Shown here: positions 57,121-64,000 of the stretch, in pieces
Layout of the letters: each line of letters starts with the position of its first letter
Numbering within the stretch: the first letter of the stretch is position 1
NCBI RefSeq assembly: GCF_000384335.2
Contig: NZ_KQ031382.1
Coordinates: forward strand, 3,992,581 to 4,056,580
Length of the DNA stretch: 64,000 nucleotides
Source: Hyphomicrobium sp. 99
GTDB taxonomy: Bacteria > Pseudomonadota > Alphaproteobacteria > Rhizobiales > Hyphomicrobiaceae
Reading direction: 5' to 3'
Position numbers and translations under genes: made by a program
The notes under the pieces: generated by a model
Seen by the model: only the letters and a program-made list of their open reading frames with translations
The model's database searches: none
What the model was told of the DNA's origin: nothing

Positions 57121-57246
57121 CGGCAACAATCCAACAGTCTTCTGCCTTGGCCGGTGTGTCTGCAATTGACGCCGCGCGAGACGATTCATAGTTTTCCACA
57201 CAGGGACGGGAAGAATCTTTTTCTTCCCTAGGAGGAGGTGGGACAC

Positions 57247-57540
57247 ATGAAAACAATCACTCTTGCCTGCGCGTTGGCCGTCGCCGCTATTTCGTTTGGC
57301 GCCGGAACCGCGAACGCTGGATGCATGACGAAAGCCGCGGTCGCCACATCGACGTCGGCTGATTCCGCAAAGTGGTTTGCACTCGAAACGATGGTGCAGA
57401 ATGTCAGCTGGGGCCTGTGGCCGGGCTTCCTCGCAAACGGCGACGTCGCGGGCTACAAGGTCATCAACAAGCAGTACAAGTGCAGCCCCGATGGCGGCAT
57501 GGTCACCTGCCACGGCCGCGCGACCTTTTGCGCGAAGTAA
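57247..57540 (+). CDS. Small secreted protein of unknown function
   Basis: 97 residues. It begins with a clear signal peptide (MKTITLACALAVAAISFGAG then ANA, cleavage before Gly27). A mature part of about 70 residues has four cysteines (CMTK, CSPD, TCHG, FCAK) that could form two disulfides, and a WFALETMVQNVSWGLWPGF hydrophobic run. The ribosome site AGGAGGAGG is unusually strong, suggesting high expression. A terminator follows. No family is recognised. Confidence 0.75.
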   Translation: MKTITLACALAVAAISFGAGTANAGCMTKAAVATSTSADSAKWFALETMVQNVSWGLWPGFLANGDVAGYKVINKQYKCSPDGGMVTCHGRATFCAK

Positions 57541-57565
57541 GCGAATTTGAATTCACGAATTCCGG

Positions 57566-57600
57566 AAGCGCCCGTATTTCTACGCGGGCGCTTTTCGTTT
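57566..57600 (+). terminator. Rho-independent terminator after the secreted-protein gene
   Basis: AAGCGCCCG pairs with CGGGCGCTT across a 10-nt loop, followed by TTCGTTT. It ends 60 bp after the stop codon. Confidence 0.8.
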
Positions 57601-57775
57601 GAGCCGCGGAATGCCACGCGTTGTATGGCAACTTCGTCGTCGCGCTTCGCAATGGCGCAGGATATTTAACCGTCTTTACCCGATACATGGGCTTTGCTTG
57701 ACCTAGACACATTGCGGCGCAATGTGGCCTCACACCAGCTATCGACCTCGAACTCAGGACCACGAAGCTCAAGCC

Positions 57776-59368
57776 ATGCCCGGAGCGATCGTCAACACGC
57801 TAAGACTCGCGCGCGCCGGTTTTGTGCTTGCACAGTATGGGGTTCGCTTCGTGCCGGCGGGCGTGCCCGTTCCGCTGCCGCTGAAAATCGCGCGCGCGGC
57901 GACGCTGCCGGTCGAATTCCTTTCGGCACCTTTTCGGAAAAGCGTGCCCAGATCGACCCGCGTTGCGACGGCGCTGACGAAGCTCGGACCGAGCTACGTC
58001 AAGCTCGGTCAGTTCCTCGCGACCCGCGCCGACGTCATCGGACCTGAGTTATCGGCTGACCTGCGCCACCTGCAGGACAAGGCCGAACCCTTCTCGATGG
58101 CCGAAGCGCGCGAAGCGGTGGAGCGTGCGCTCGGCGGCAAACTCGAAGATCATTTCGTCGAGTTCGGTCCGCCCGTCGCTGCCGCATCGATCGCCCAGGT
58201 TCACAAGGCTTACGTGCTCGAAGGCGGCGTTCGCAAACCCGTCGCTGTCAAAATCCTGCGCCCCAATATCGAGAAGCGCTTCAATCGCGATCTCGATAGC
58301 TATTATTTTGCAGCCCAGATGATCGAGCGCTTCTATCCGCCGTCACGGCGTTTGAAGCCCGTCGCCGTCGTCGACAATCTGAAGCACACGACTGCGCTCG
58401 AAATGGACCTCCGCCTCGAGGCGGCGGCGATTTCCGAGATGGCGTCGAACACCACCGAAGACGAAGGCTTCCGCGTTCCGGCGATCGACTGGAAGCGCAC
58501 AGCCAAGCGCGTGCTGACTATCGAATGGATCGACGGCACGCCGATCTCCCAGCGTGAGACGCTGAAAGAGAAGGGCTTCGACACCTCCGCGCTCGGTCAG
58601 ACCGTATTGCGATCGTTCCTTCGCCACGCGATGCGCGACGGCTTCTTTCATGCCGACATGCACCAGGGCAATCTGTTCGTCGACGCGAACGGCAAAGTCG
58701 TCGCGGTCGACTTCGGCATCATGGGCCGGCTCGGCCTTCCCGAGCGGCGTTTTCTTGCCGAAATTCTTTACGGCCTAATCACGCGCGATTACCATCGCGC
58801 CGCCGCAATACACTTCGAAGCCGGATACGTGCCGCCCCATCACACGGTCGAGGAATTTGCGCAGGCGATGCGCGCCATCGGCGAGCCCATTCAGGGCCGG
58901 ACAGCGGAAGAAATTTCCATGGCCGATCTGCTCGGCCAGCTTTTCGCCTACACTGAGGTCTTCGACATGGAGACGCGGCCGGAACTCATCCTGCTGCAAA
59001 AGAGCATGGTCATCGTCGAGGGCGTCGCGCGCGACCTCGACCCTTCGCTCAACGTTTGGGTTGCAGCTGAACCCGTCGCCAAGGAATGGATGGAGGCCAA
59101 CCTCTCGCCACTCGGCCGCCTTCGCGAAGCGGGACGCGGAGCCGAAAGCATCGGCGAAGTCCTGCTGAAAACGCCGGCCCTTCTCCAAAGCCTTGCTCAG
59201 GCGGTCACCGGCTTTTCCGAAATGGCGCGCACCGGCGTTCGCCTCGACGATCAGACGACTGAAGATATCGCCTCGCGCTCCAAGCGCAGCCGCACCGCCG
59301 ATATCGCGCTCTGGGTCGGCGCATTGAGCCTCGCCCTCATCGCCGTAAAGCTCTTGGGCTTTTTCTGA
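57776..59368 (+). CDS. ubiB: Ubiquinone biosynthesis kinase-like protein UbiB
   Basis: 530 residues from the ATG at 57776 (the frame is open to 57722). It has the atypical kinase motifs KLGQ (76-79), the Ala-rich loop AAASIAQVHKA, VAVKILRP, HADMHQGNLFVD and DFGIMGRL, plus two C-terminal hydrophobic helices. UbiB-type ATPases help extract or present lipophilic quinone intermediates at the membrane. The position after ubiE is conserved. The 235-bp gap before it holds a terminator and a TTTAACCGTCTTTACCCG motif. Confidence 0.95.
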   Translation: MPGAIVNTLRLARAGFVLAQYGVRFVPAGVPVPLPLKIARAATLPVEFLSAPFRKSVPRSTRVATALTKLGPSYVKLGQFLATRADVIGPELSADLRHLQDKAEPFSMAEAREAVERALGGKLEDHFVEFGPPVAAASIAQVHKAYVLEGGVRKPVAVKILRPNIEKRFNRDLDSYYFAAQMIERFYPPSRRLKPVAVVDNLKHTTALEMDLRLEAAAISEMASNTTEDEGFRVPAIDWKRTAKRVLTIEWIDGTPISQRETLKEKGFDTSALGQTVLRSFLRHAMRDGFFHADMHQGNLFVDANGKVVAVDFGIMGRLGLPERRFLAEILYGLITRDYHRAAAIHFEAGYVPPHHTVEEFAQAMRAIGEPIQGRTAEEISMADLLGQLFAYTEVFDMETRPELILLQKSMVIVEGVARDLDPSLNVWVAAEPVAKEWMEANLSPLGRLREAGRGAESIGEVLLKTPALLQSLAQAVTGFSEMARTGVRLDDQTTEDIASRSKRSRTADIALWVGALSLALIAVKLLGFF

Positions 59369-59381
59369 TCGCCGCGATGGC

Positions 59382-59702
59382 TCACCGCTTCGCCTTGCGC
59401 GGCCCGACCAGATGCGTGCCATGCGCGATCGCCGCCGTCGCCCGCATTGCCGCGGCGATATAGACGACTTCCGCGATCTCGGCCTCGGTGACACCGGCGT
59501 TCTCAGCGTTGGTGCGATGGACTTCGAGGCTATAAGGGCACTGCGTCGCGAGCGCCACGCCGAGTGCAATTAATTCCTTGTACCGACGGGGAATAGCCCC
59601 CGGCGCCATCGCCGCACGGTCAAAATTTTCGAACGCCGCCATCGTCGTCGCTGAAAGATTACGGAGATGCGGTAGATTGGATAGATTGGCGATATCATAC
59701 AT
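59382..59702 (-). CDS. Carboxymuconolactone decarboxylase-like (AhpD fold) protein
   Basis: 106 residues from the ATG at 59702, which has GGAGG 7 nt upstream; an upstream in-frame ATG (59780) lacks one. The CMD/AhpD helical fold has the redox motif C-x3-x-x-x-H in QCPYSLEVHRTNA and the family pattern RYKELIALGVALAT. Such proteins act as peroxidases or decarboxylases; the substrate is unknown. It is divergent from the DUF1348 gene. Confidence 0.9.
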   Translation of the reverse strand: MYDIANLSNLPHLRNLSATTMAAFENFDRAAMAPGAIPRRYKELIALGVALATQCPYSLEVHRTNAENAGVTEAEIAEVVYIAAAMRATAAIAHGTHLVGPRKAKR

Positions 59703-59815
59703 TTGCAGGCCTCCCTCTATCGTCGTCACTTGACCCGACGATGTGTAGGAAAGCCTCGTGACGTTTGGATCGAAGGTCAAGCCGCTATAGCAGCAGGAAA
59801 TCTGAGGAGACGAGA

Positions 59816-60286
59816 ATGTCAGACGTTCGGCCGCCGCTACCGCCCTTCACGCGCGAAACCGCAATTCAGAAAGTCCGCGCGGCGGAAGATGGCTGGAACT
59901 CCCGCGATCCGAAAAAGGTGTCGCTCGCGTATACGGTCGACAGCCGCTGGCGCAATCGCGCCGAGTTTCCCGTCGGCCGCGAACAGATCGTCGAATTTCT
60001 GACGCGCAAATGGAACCGCGAGCTCGACTATCGCCTGATCAAAGAACTTTGGGCATTCACCGACAACCGCATCGCCGTCCGCTTCGCCTACGAATTCCGC
60101 GATGACAGCAATCAATGGTACCGCTCATATGGCAACGAGAATTGGGAATTCGATGAGAATGGTCTGATGCGCGTGCGTTACGCCAGCATCAACGACCTGA
60201 GAATTTCGGAAAGCGATCGCAAGTACCATTGGCCGCTCGGACCTCGCCCTGCCGATCATCCGGGACTGTCCGATCTCGGGCTCTGA
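59816..60286 (+). CDS. DUF1348 family NTF2/SnoaL-like protein
   Basis: 156 residues with AGGAGA 6 nt before the ATG at 59816. It shows the DUF1348 pattern: [55 protein letters not shown] and [12 protein letters not shown]. The fold is NTF2-like with a small hydrophobic pocket; the role is not known, though homologues are often stress-linked. It is divergent from the AhpD-like gene (114 bp) and is followed by a bidirectional terminator. Confidence 0.9.
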   Translation: MSDVRPPLPPFTRETAIQKVRAAEDGWNSRDPKKVSLAYTVDSRWRNRAEFPVGREQIVEFLTRKWNRELDYRLIKELWAFTDNRIAVRFAYEFRDDSNQWYRSYGNENWEFDENGLMRVRYASINDLRISESDRKYHWPLGPRPADHPGLSDLGL

Positions 60287-60289
60287 ACA

Positions 60290-60332
60290 AAAAAAATCGG
60301 CGCCAGCAGATGCCGGCGCCGAAAATTTTTTT
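60290..60332. terminator. Bidirectional terminator between DUF1348 and FTR1 genes
   Basis: TCGGCGCC pairs with GGCGCCGA (60297-60304/60315-60322). It has a T-run on the plus strand (ATTTTTTTA) and, after the stem on the minus strand, also T7. It serves both convergent genes. Confidence 0.88.
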
Positions 60333-61158
60333 ATGCGCTGAGCGCCGGCTTGTTCGCCGGGGTACGCCGCGCAAACCCGAGAAGGAAAATAGTGCCGGCA
60401 GTGACGGCATAGGCGATCAGCTGCATGCCCGTTGGCCTGTCCATGTACCCGATCAAAACGTGCAGGATTCGTCCTGGCCAGCTGTTTTCCGACAGAAGCC
60501 ACGATGAATCCCAAACCGGCGTGTCGAGAACGCTGATGAGGCCGGCGTTGGAAAGCTGCGCCACCGCGGATGCAGCCAGGCCCGCAGCGAGCAGCGTCAC
60601 CAGAACGCCGGTTACCGAGAACATCCGATTCAACGGAATTGCGGCAAGCCCGAAATAAAGCACCAGCGACACGGCAGCGCCGAGCGCCAGCCCAATCACC
60701 GACCCGAGCAGCAACTGGCCTGCGGTTTCCGTTCCACCCATAACGATGCCGGTCATGAAAAGCACGACCTCGCTACCTTCGCGCATGACCGCGATGGCGA
60801 CGGCCGCACCAAGTGCGAATAACGATTGGCGTCCCGCGGTCACATCGCTGCCGAGCTGCCGCAACTGCTGCGTCATCTCACGCGCGTGTTGCGCCATCCA
60901 GACGACATGCCAAGCGAGCATCACAACTGCGAAGAGCAGAATGGCCGCGATGAAAATTTCCTGCCCGCGACCATCGAATGCGTTCGAAATGCCGGCCGCG
61001 AAGAACGCGACGATGGCTGACCCGACGATTCCGGCAAGCACGCCGACAGACACAGCACCGGTTCGGCCGCTCACGCCACGCGAAGCAGCAAGCACCACGC
61101 CGACAATAAGACCTGCTTCGAGAACTTCGCGGAAAACGATAACGAGCGCGGCAAGCAT
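60331..61158 (-). CDS. FTR1-family iron permease
   Basis: 275 residues with seven predicted membrane helices. Two REXXE iron-binding motifs are seen: R10-E-V-L-E14 and R-E-G-S-E near residue 127. The family transports ferric iron released by a partner oxidase or cupredoxin. It lies 6 bp after the cupredoxin gene, so the pair looks like a minimal iron uptake unit. No EfeB-type peroxidase or heme protein is close by. Expression is presumably iron-regulated but I see no clear Fur, RirA or Irr site. Confidence 0.93.
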   Translation of the reverse strand: MLAALVIVFREVLEAGLIVGVVLAASRGVSGRTGAVSVGVLAGIVGSAIVAFFAAGISNAFDGRGQEIFIAAILLFAVVMLAWHVVWMAQHAREMTQQLRQLGSDVTAGRQSLFALGAAVAIAVMREGSEVVLFMTGIVMGGTETAGQLLLGSVIGLALGAAVSLVLYFGLAAIPLNRMFSVTGVLVTLLAAGLAASAVAQLSNAGLISVLDTPVWDSSWLLSENSWPGRILHVLIGYMDRPTGMQLIAYAVTAGTIFLLGFARRTPANKPALSA

Positions 61159-61164
61159 GGGCGA

Positions 61165-61554
61165 TTACTCCGCTACGATGTGGCCCAACGCGGTATCCTG
61201 GTGATATTCGCCGAAGAACATGTAGGTCCCGGGCTTGAGCGGCTTCAGCCTGATGATGGCGCCGCTGTTGCCGGCGATGACTTTCTCGAATCCGAGCTCG
61301 TAGCTTTCGAATTCTTCCGGCGATGCGTCGAGGTTCTTGATTGAAATCTTGATCGGCTTGCCGACCGGCAGCTTCAGCGCATCCGGTTCGAACTTGTGAT
61401 CCTTGATGGAGATTTCGACTTCATGCTCCTCTTCCGACGCCTGAACCGCAACGCTGCTGATCCAAGCGCCGCCGAGGGCGAAAAGCGCGACGGCTGATGC
61501 GGAAACAAATGTGCGGAAACGCGCGCCGTTGCGCGAGAAATACGAGGAGCTCAT
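61165..61554 (-). CDS. Periplasmic cupredoxin-domain protein, iron-uptake partner
   Basis: 129 residues from the ATG at 61554 with AGGAG 6 nt upstream. The signal peptide ends near VQA. The cupredoxin fold is seen in VEISIKDHKFEPDALKLPVG, SPEEFESYEL and the GTYMFFGEYHQDTALGHIV end, with candidate metal ligands Glu, His and Met. The C-terminal ligand set is unlike plastocyanin, so metal binding may be of the EfeO/P19 kind. It is the first gene of the operon with the FTR1 permease. Confidence 0.88.
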   Translation of the reverse strand: MSSSYFSRNGARFRTFVSASAVALFALGGAWISSVAVQASEEEHEVEISIKDHKFEPDALKLPVGKPIKISIKNLDASPEEFESYELGFEKVIAGNSGAIIRLKPLKPGTYMFFGEYHQDTALGHIVAE

Positions 61555-61785
61555 GGCATCTCCTAATAGGTCAGGATTCAAGGTCCCGAGATCAGGTTAA
61601 GTGTCAGCTAGAGCCCAAGTAGCCAATAAGAGTCAAGAATTTTCAGCCCCAAAAGACTAGGGCGAATTTTACGAATTCGTGAGGTCGAAGAGGGGGCTAT
61701 CGAGTTTGTCGATGATCGCCATTTTTTGGCCAGGAGGATGCGGTGCATATGCAGCGCGGGAACAGTCAGCCAGTGAGGATTGGCC

Positions 61786-62610
61786 ATGCACGCCCGCGCT
61801 TCCTATTCGACCGACACGTTCCCAGACTACGAGCTGGAAGACGTGCTTATACGGGCCGACGAGCCAGAGGCTTTCTACGCAGGAGAGCCAATCTCCGCGC
61901 CGCCGCGAAAGCGCGGCAATCCGGTCCGGAAGTTTTATGTCTTCTTATTCGCGGTCCTGGGTACCGGCGCGGGCCTCATACATTTTGACGCTCCGTGGCA
62001 GCAATGGGTCTCCAACATCGAGCAGGTTGTTTCATCGGCCATGAGCGCGAGACAGTTGTCTGCGTCGCTCGAATCGGCGCCGCCGAAAGACGTGGCTGTG
62101 GCGGAAACCTCCGGAGCACTTCCTCCGTCGCCGCCGCCCGCGGCGAATTCGCAGCCGTTACCTGAGGTCGTCATCGCGGAAGCGCCAGGCTCGGAAACAG
62201 GTTCTCCATCTTCAGAGACAAAGTCGGATGCCGGCGCGAGTGAGTCATCTTCAACGCCAAGCACACCGGCCGATCCGTACCGTAAACGTGCGGAAGCCGT
62301 GGGGCTACATCCCGATCTCTCACACGTGCTGCTATCGCGACTGACCGCAACCGATTATCGCAACGCCGCCTTCGCGATCGATAAGGCACTGAAGACAATT
62401 CCGGACGATGGAGTTTTTGAGTGGCCGCGTTCTCGCAAGAACGGCAGCGCCGTCTTCAATATCCATTTCGTGGCCGGCGCCGGGCATGATTGCCGCCGCT
62501 ACGTCGTGACAGTGACGAAGGATCGCTGGACGACAACCGCGCTGCCAATGGAGCGCTGCGGCGTGAAGCTCGCTGATCGCGGAGCTGCCAAGGGGCAGTC
62601 AATCGAATGA
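61786..62610 (+). CDS. Hypothetical protein with one membrane helix and a disordered linker
   Basis: 274 residues from the ATG at 61786 with GAGG before it. The N-terminus is cytoplasmic and acidic. A membrane helix (about 50-68) is followed by a Ser/Pro/Ala-rich linker (95-165) and a folded C-terminal domain of about 100 residues with DVAEAVGLH-type start (RKRAEAVGLHPDLSHVLL), then VFNIHFVAGAGHDCRRYVV and LPMERCGVKL. Two cysteines could pair. No family is recognised; an envelope location is inferred. Confidence 0.7.
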   Translation: MHARASYSTDTFPDYELEDVLIRADEPEAFYAGEPISAPPRKRGNPVRKFYVFLFAVLGTGAGLIHFDAPWQQWVSNIEQVVSSAMSARQLSASLESAPPKDVAVAETSGALPPSPPPAANSQPLPEVVIAEAPGSETGSPSSETKSDAGASESSSTPSTPADPYRKRAEAVGLHPDLSHVLLSRLTATDYRNAAFAIDKALKTIPDDGVFEWPRSRKNGSAVFNIHFVAGAGHDCRRYVVTVTKDRWTTTALPMERCGVKLADRGAAKGQSIE

Positions 62611-62622
62611 TTGACGTCGAGC

Positions 62623-63585
62623 TCAGAGGCCTTGCAGTCCAAAACCCATGCGCATCTTCTTACGAAATTTCGAATCTTTCGCTTTGTCGCCGGACTTGCC
62701 CTGCGCAGGACCGCCGTACTTCGCGTAAAGAAAATCCCGAACCTCCGGAGCGCGGTCGTACTGGTGGACGGCAGCCGGAACAGATCCCTTTGTGGTGACG
62801 AGAAGCCCGTCCTTCACTGAGATGAAATTGGTGTTCGGTCCGGAGAGCGTCGCGATCGCGCCGTCGTAGGGTAACACCAGCGACGACGGCACAAGGCTCA
62901 ATCTGACGGCGACATTTGTCGTCGCCTGATCGACACCCGAGCGCATGTGATGCCGCCGGCCGACCATTTGCCCCAGAAGAAGCTTCTGCCAACAGTACAT
63001 GATCGCATCGTGATGCCGGGCAAGCACCGTCCCGCTGCATATGACTTCATGATGCCCGATGCGCTCGAAAACATCGTCTCCAAACGTTCTCCGGAGCGCA
63101 TTCCTGTTCCATCCCGCGACTTTATACGAGAAACCTTGGCTCTCTTCGACAAAGACCAGAGGCACGTCCGGCAGCGCCCGAAAAACATCGTGCTGAAAAA
63201 CGACGTCGCGCGTATCAGCCAAAAACACGCGATCGACCCGCCCTGTGAGTGACTGGAGCACCGCAATGTAATCCGCTACTCGCGCGAAGTTCATATGGGG
63301 CCGGCCGGCACACGAGGAGCCCGGCAGCAAAAGACAATCCACGCCTTCAGCTTCAAGCGCTCTGGCGAGCGCCGGGTCATCCCCGATGACGAGAAGGATA
63401 CGGCAATCGTGGAATTTTCGGGCCGATCGAACGAACGGCCGGAGATCCGCGAGAGTGTAATTGCGCCCGATACCGAGAATGAGATTTTGTCCCGTCCCGT
63501 GACGGAGCGGGATCGGATGTCGAGGTCGTATCAACTCATCGCGCAGCCAGCGCGCGTACAGTTTCGACCAAAGATAGTTCAACAT
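62623..63585 (-). CDS. Putative GT-A-like glycosyltransferase
   Basis: 320 residues. There is no signal peptide. A DxD-like motif is in FLADTRDVVFQHDVF, and the N-terminal strands (NLILGIGRNYT, RILLVIGDDP) look Rossmann/GT-A. The LADxRDVxFQ pattern also occurs in eukaryotic nucleotide-sugar transferase relatives; the donor and acceptor are unknown. A basic C-terminus (KDSKFRKKMRM) could bind the membrane. It is convergent with the hypothetical gene. Confidence 0.65.
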   Translation of the reverse strand: MLNYLWSKLYARWLRDELIRPRHPIPLRHGTGQNLILGIGRNYTLADLRPFVRSARKFHDCRILLVIGDDPALARALEAEGVDCLLLPGSSCAGRPHMNFARVADYIAVLQSLTGRVDRVFLADTRDVVFQHDVFRALPDVPLVFVEESQGFSYKVAGWNRNALRRTFGDDVFERIGHHEVICSGTVLARHHDAIMYCWQKLLLGQMVGRRHHMRSGVDQATTNVAVRLSLVPSSLVLPYDGAIATLSGPNTNFISVKDGLLVTTKGSVPAAVHQYDRAPEVRDFLYAKYGGPAQGKSGDKAKDSKFRKKMRMGFGLQGL

Positions 63586-63979
63586 GTGAAGCAGCTCCGA
63601 ACGCTCCCCACCCGTAAGCTCGTTCAGCCCCGAGGAGTTTCACGCGAATTGATCACTGTTTAATATGATCGGAGGATCCACAAGCAAAGGATGTTGGATG
63701 CGCGTGGCGGCCGGCGTTTCAGTGCCATTTTTCGCTTGGCGAGCTTGATGTTGGGCAGTTCACGCCGCTCAAGGTGGCCAAAGAAATCCACAGGCTGGGT
63801 TTCTTCGGATCGGGTTCGCAATCGCCGCGCATCTCTTTGAACAAACGAGCAGCTCAAATGCGAAAGCGCAGCCCATCGAGCTCTATTTGCGGAACCACAA
63901 AAACAAAAAACGCGCCGCTGGCTTAGGGCACAGCGGCGCGTTTGAATGGAATGTATAGAGGCGATTGACTTCGTTTTAT
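63586..63979. other. Intergenic region at the right edge
   Basis: About 390 bp. I see no supported gene: a 65-codon minus frame at 63660-63857 has no ribosome site, an Arg/Lys-rich composition and no family features. The terminator at 63907-63942 lies in this region. Confidence 0.5.
63907..63942 (-). terminator. Strong terminator of the gene at the right edge
   Basis: AAACGCGCCGCTG pairs perfectly over 13 bp with CAGCGGCGCGTTT, with a 10-nt loop. On the minus strand it is followed by TTTGTTTTTGTGG. It should end transcription from the partial gene at 63980-64000. Confidence 0.85.
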
Positions 63980-64000
63980 TTAGAACTTCACATGACGTCT
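63980..64000 (-). CDS. Partial gene at window edge, probable outer-membrane porin C-terminus
   Basis: Only the last six codons and the stop are visible, reading RRHVKF-stop. The terminal aromatic Phe with alternating pattern is the classical signal of outer-membrane beta-barrel proteins, and the strong terminator 38 bp downstream fits a highly expressed gene. Porin identity is inference from a very short stretch. Confidence 0.35.
   Translation of the reverse strand, partial: RRHVKF

Noticed and set aside
63660..63857. 65-codon minus frame near the right edge
   Set aside because: No ribosome site, Arg/Lys-rich composition, no recognisable features.

Overview
This window is a stretch of a high-GC alphaproteobacterial chromosome. 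The closest fit is the order Hyphomicrobiales, perhaps a Hyphomicrobium-like genus, but that genus assignment is inference. Lineage markers visible here are GcrA, MmcB, a RegA/RegB (ActR/ActS) redox pair, a TIGR02302-type Gln/Gly-rich membrane protein, a SAM-II riboswitch before metZ, the long (about 370 residue) form of dCTP deaminase, and CtrA-type TTAA-N7-TTAA sites. Almost everything is ordinary chromosomal gene content. I see no prophage, intact insertion sequence, CRISPR array, rRNA or tRNA gene.

Left part (1-10 kb): the C-terminal half of an alpha-2-macroglobulin and its partner penicillin-binding protein PbpC, a PCMT-type methyltransferase, a PHB-depolymerase-like esterase, an outer-membrane barrel resembling lipid A oxidase, a LysR regulator and a hypothetical gene under a CtrA-like box. 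At 10.3-11.1 kb a DUF411 gene is flanked by a decayed second copy of the 3' end of the neighbouring TIGR02302 gene. This looks like the scar of an integration event.

Middle part (11-32 kb): amino-acid biosynthesis and housekeeping. It includes lysA-lptM-argH, a TlpA thioredoxin, dapD, a membrane protein, dapE, HU, dcd, the SAM-II-controlled metZ-apaG, argE, argD-argF-hslO and gcrA.

From 32 to 45 kb: PPK2, a translationally coupled pair made of a protease-less, Walker-degenerate Lon-like ATPase and a USP-like protein, mmcB, the ActR/ActS-SCO redox module, a YgjP-type metallopeptidase, PBP1A, a Kef-type antiporter and DUF4112.

Replication block (45-54 kb): all on the minus strand in the order rpsT, rhodanese, dnaA, dnaN, recF, gyrB. 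A 632-bp gap before the rhodanese gene carries DnaA-box-like sites and is a candidate oriC or DnaA-titration region. The right part (54-64 kb) holds two tandem membrane paralogues, mutM, ubiE, ubiB, a minimal iron-uptake pair (cupredoxin plus FTR1), a putative glycosyltransferase and the edge of a probable porin.

The most distinctive structural theme is repeats. A GC-rich palindrome is translated in frame inside both pbpC and recF. A 150-bp nested inverted-repeat element occurs twice, and a second intergenic palindrome family occurs at least three times. The best candidate for an undescribed system is the pseudo-Lon plus USP-like gene pair at 33.2-35.7 kb.
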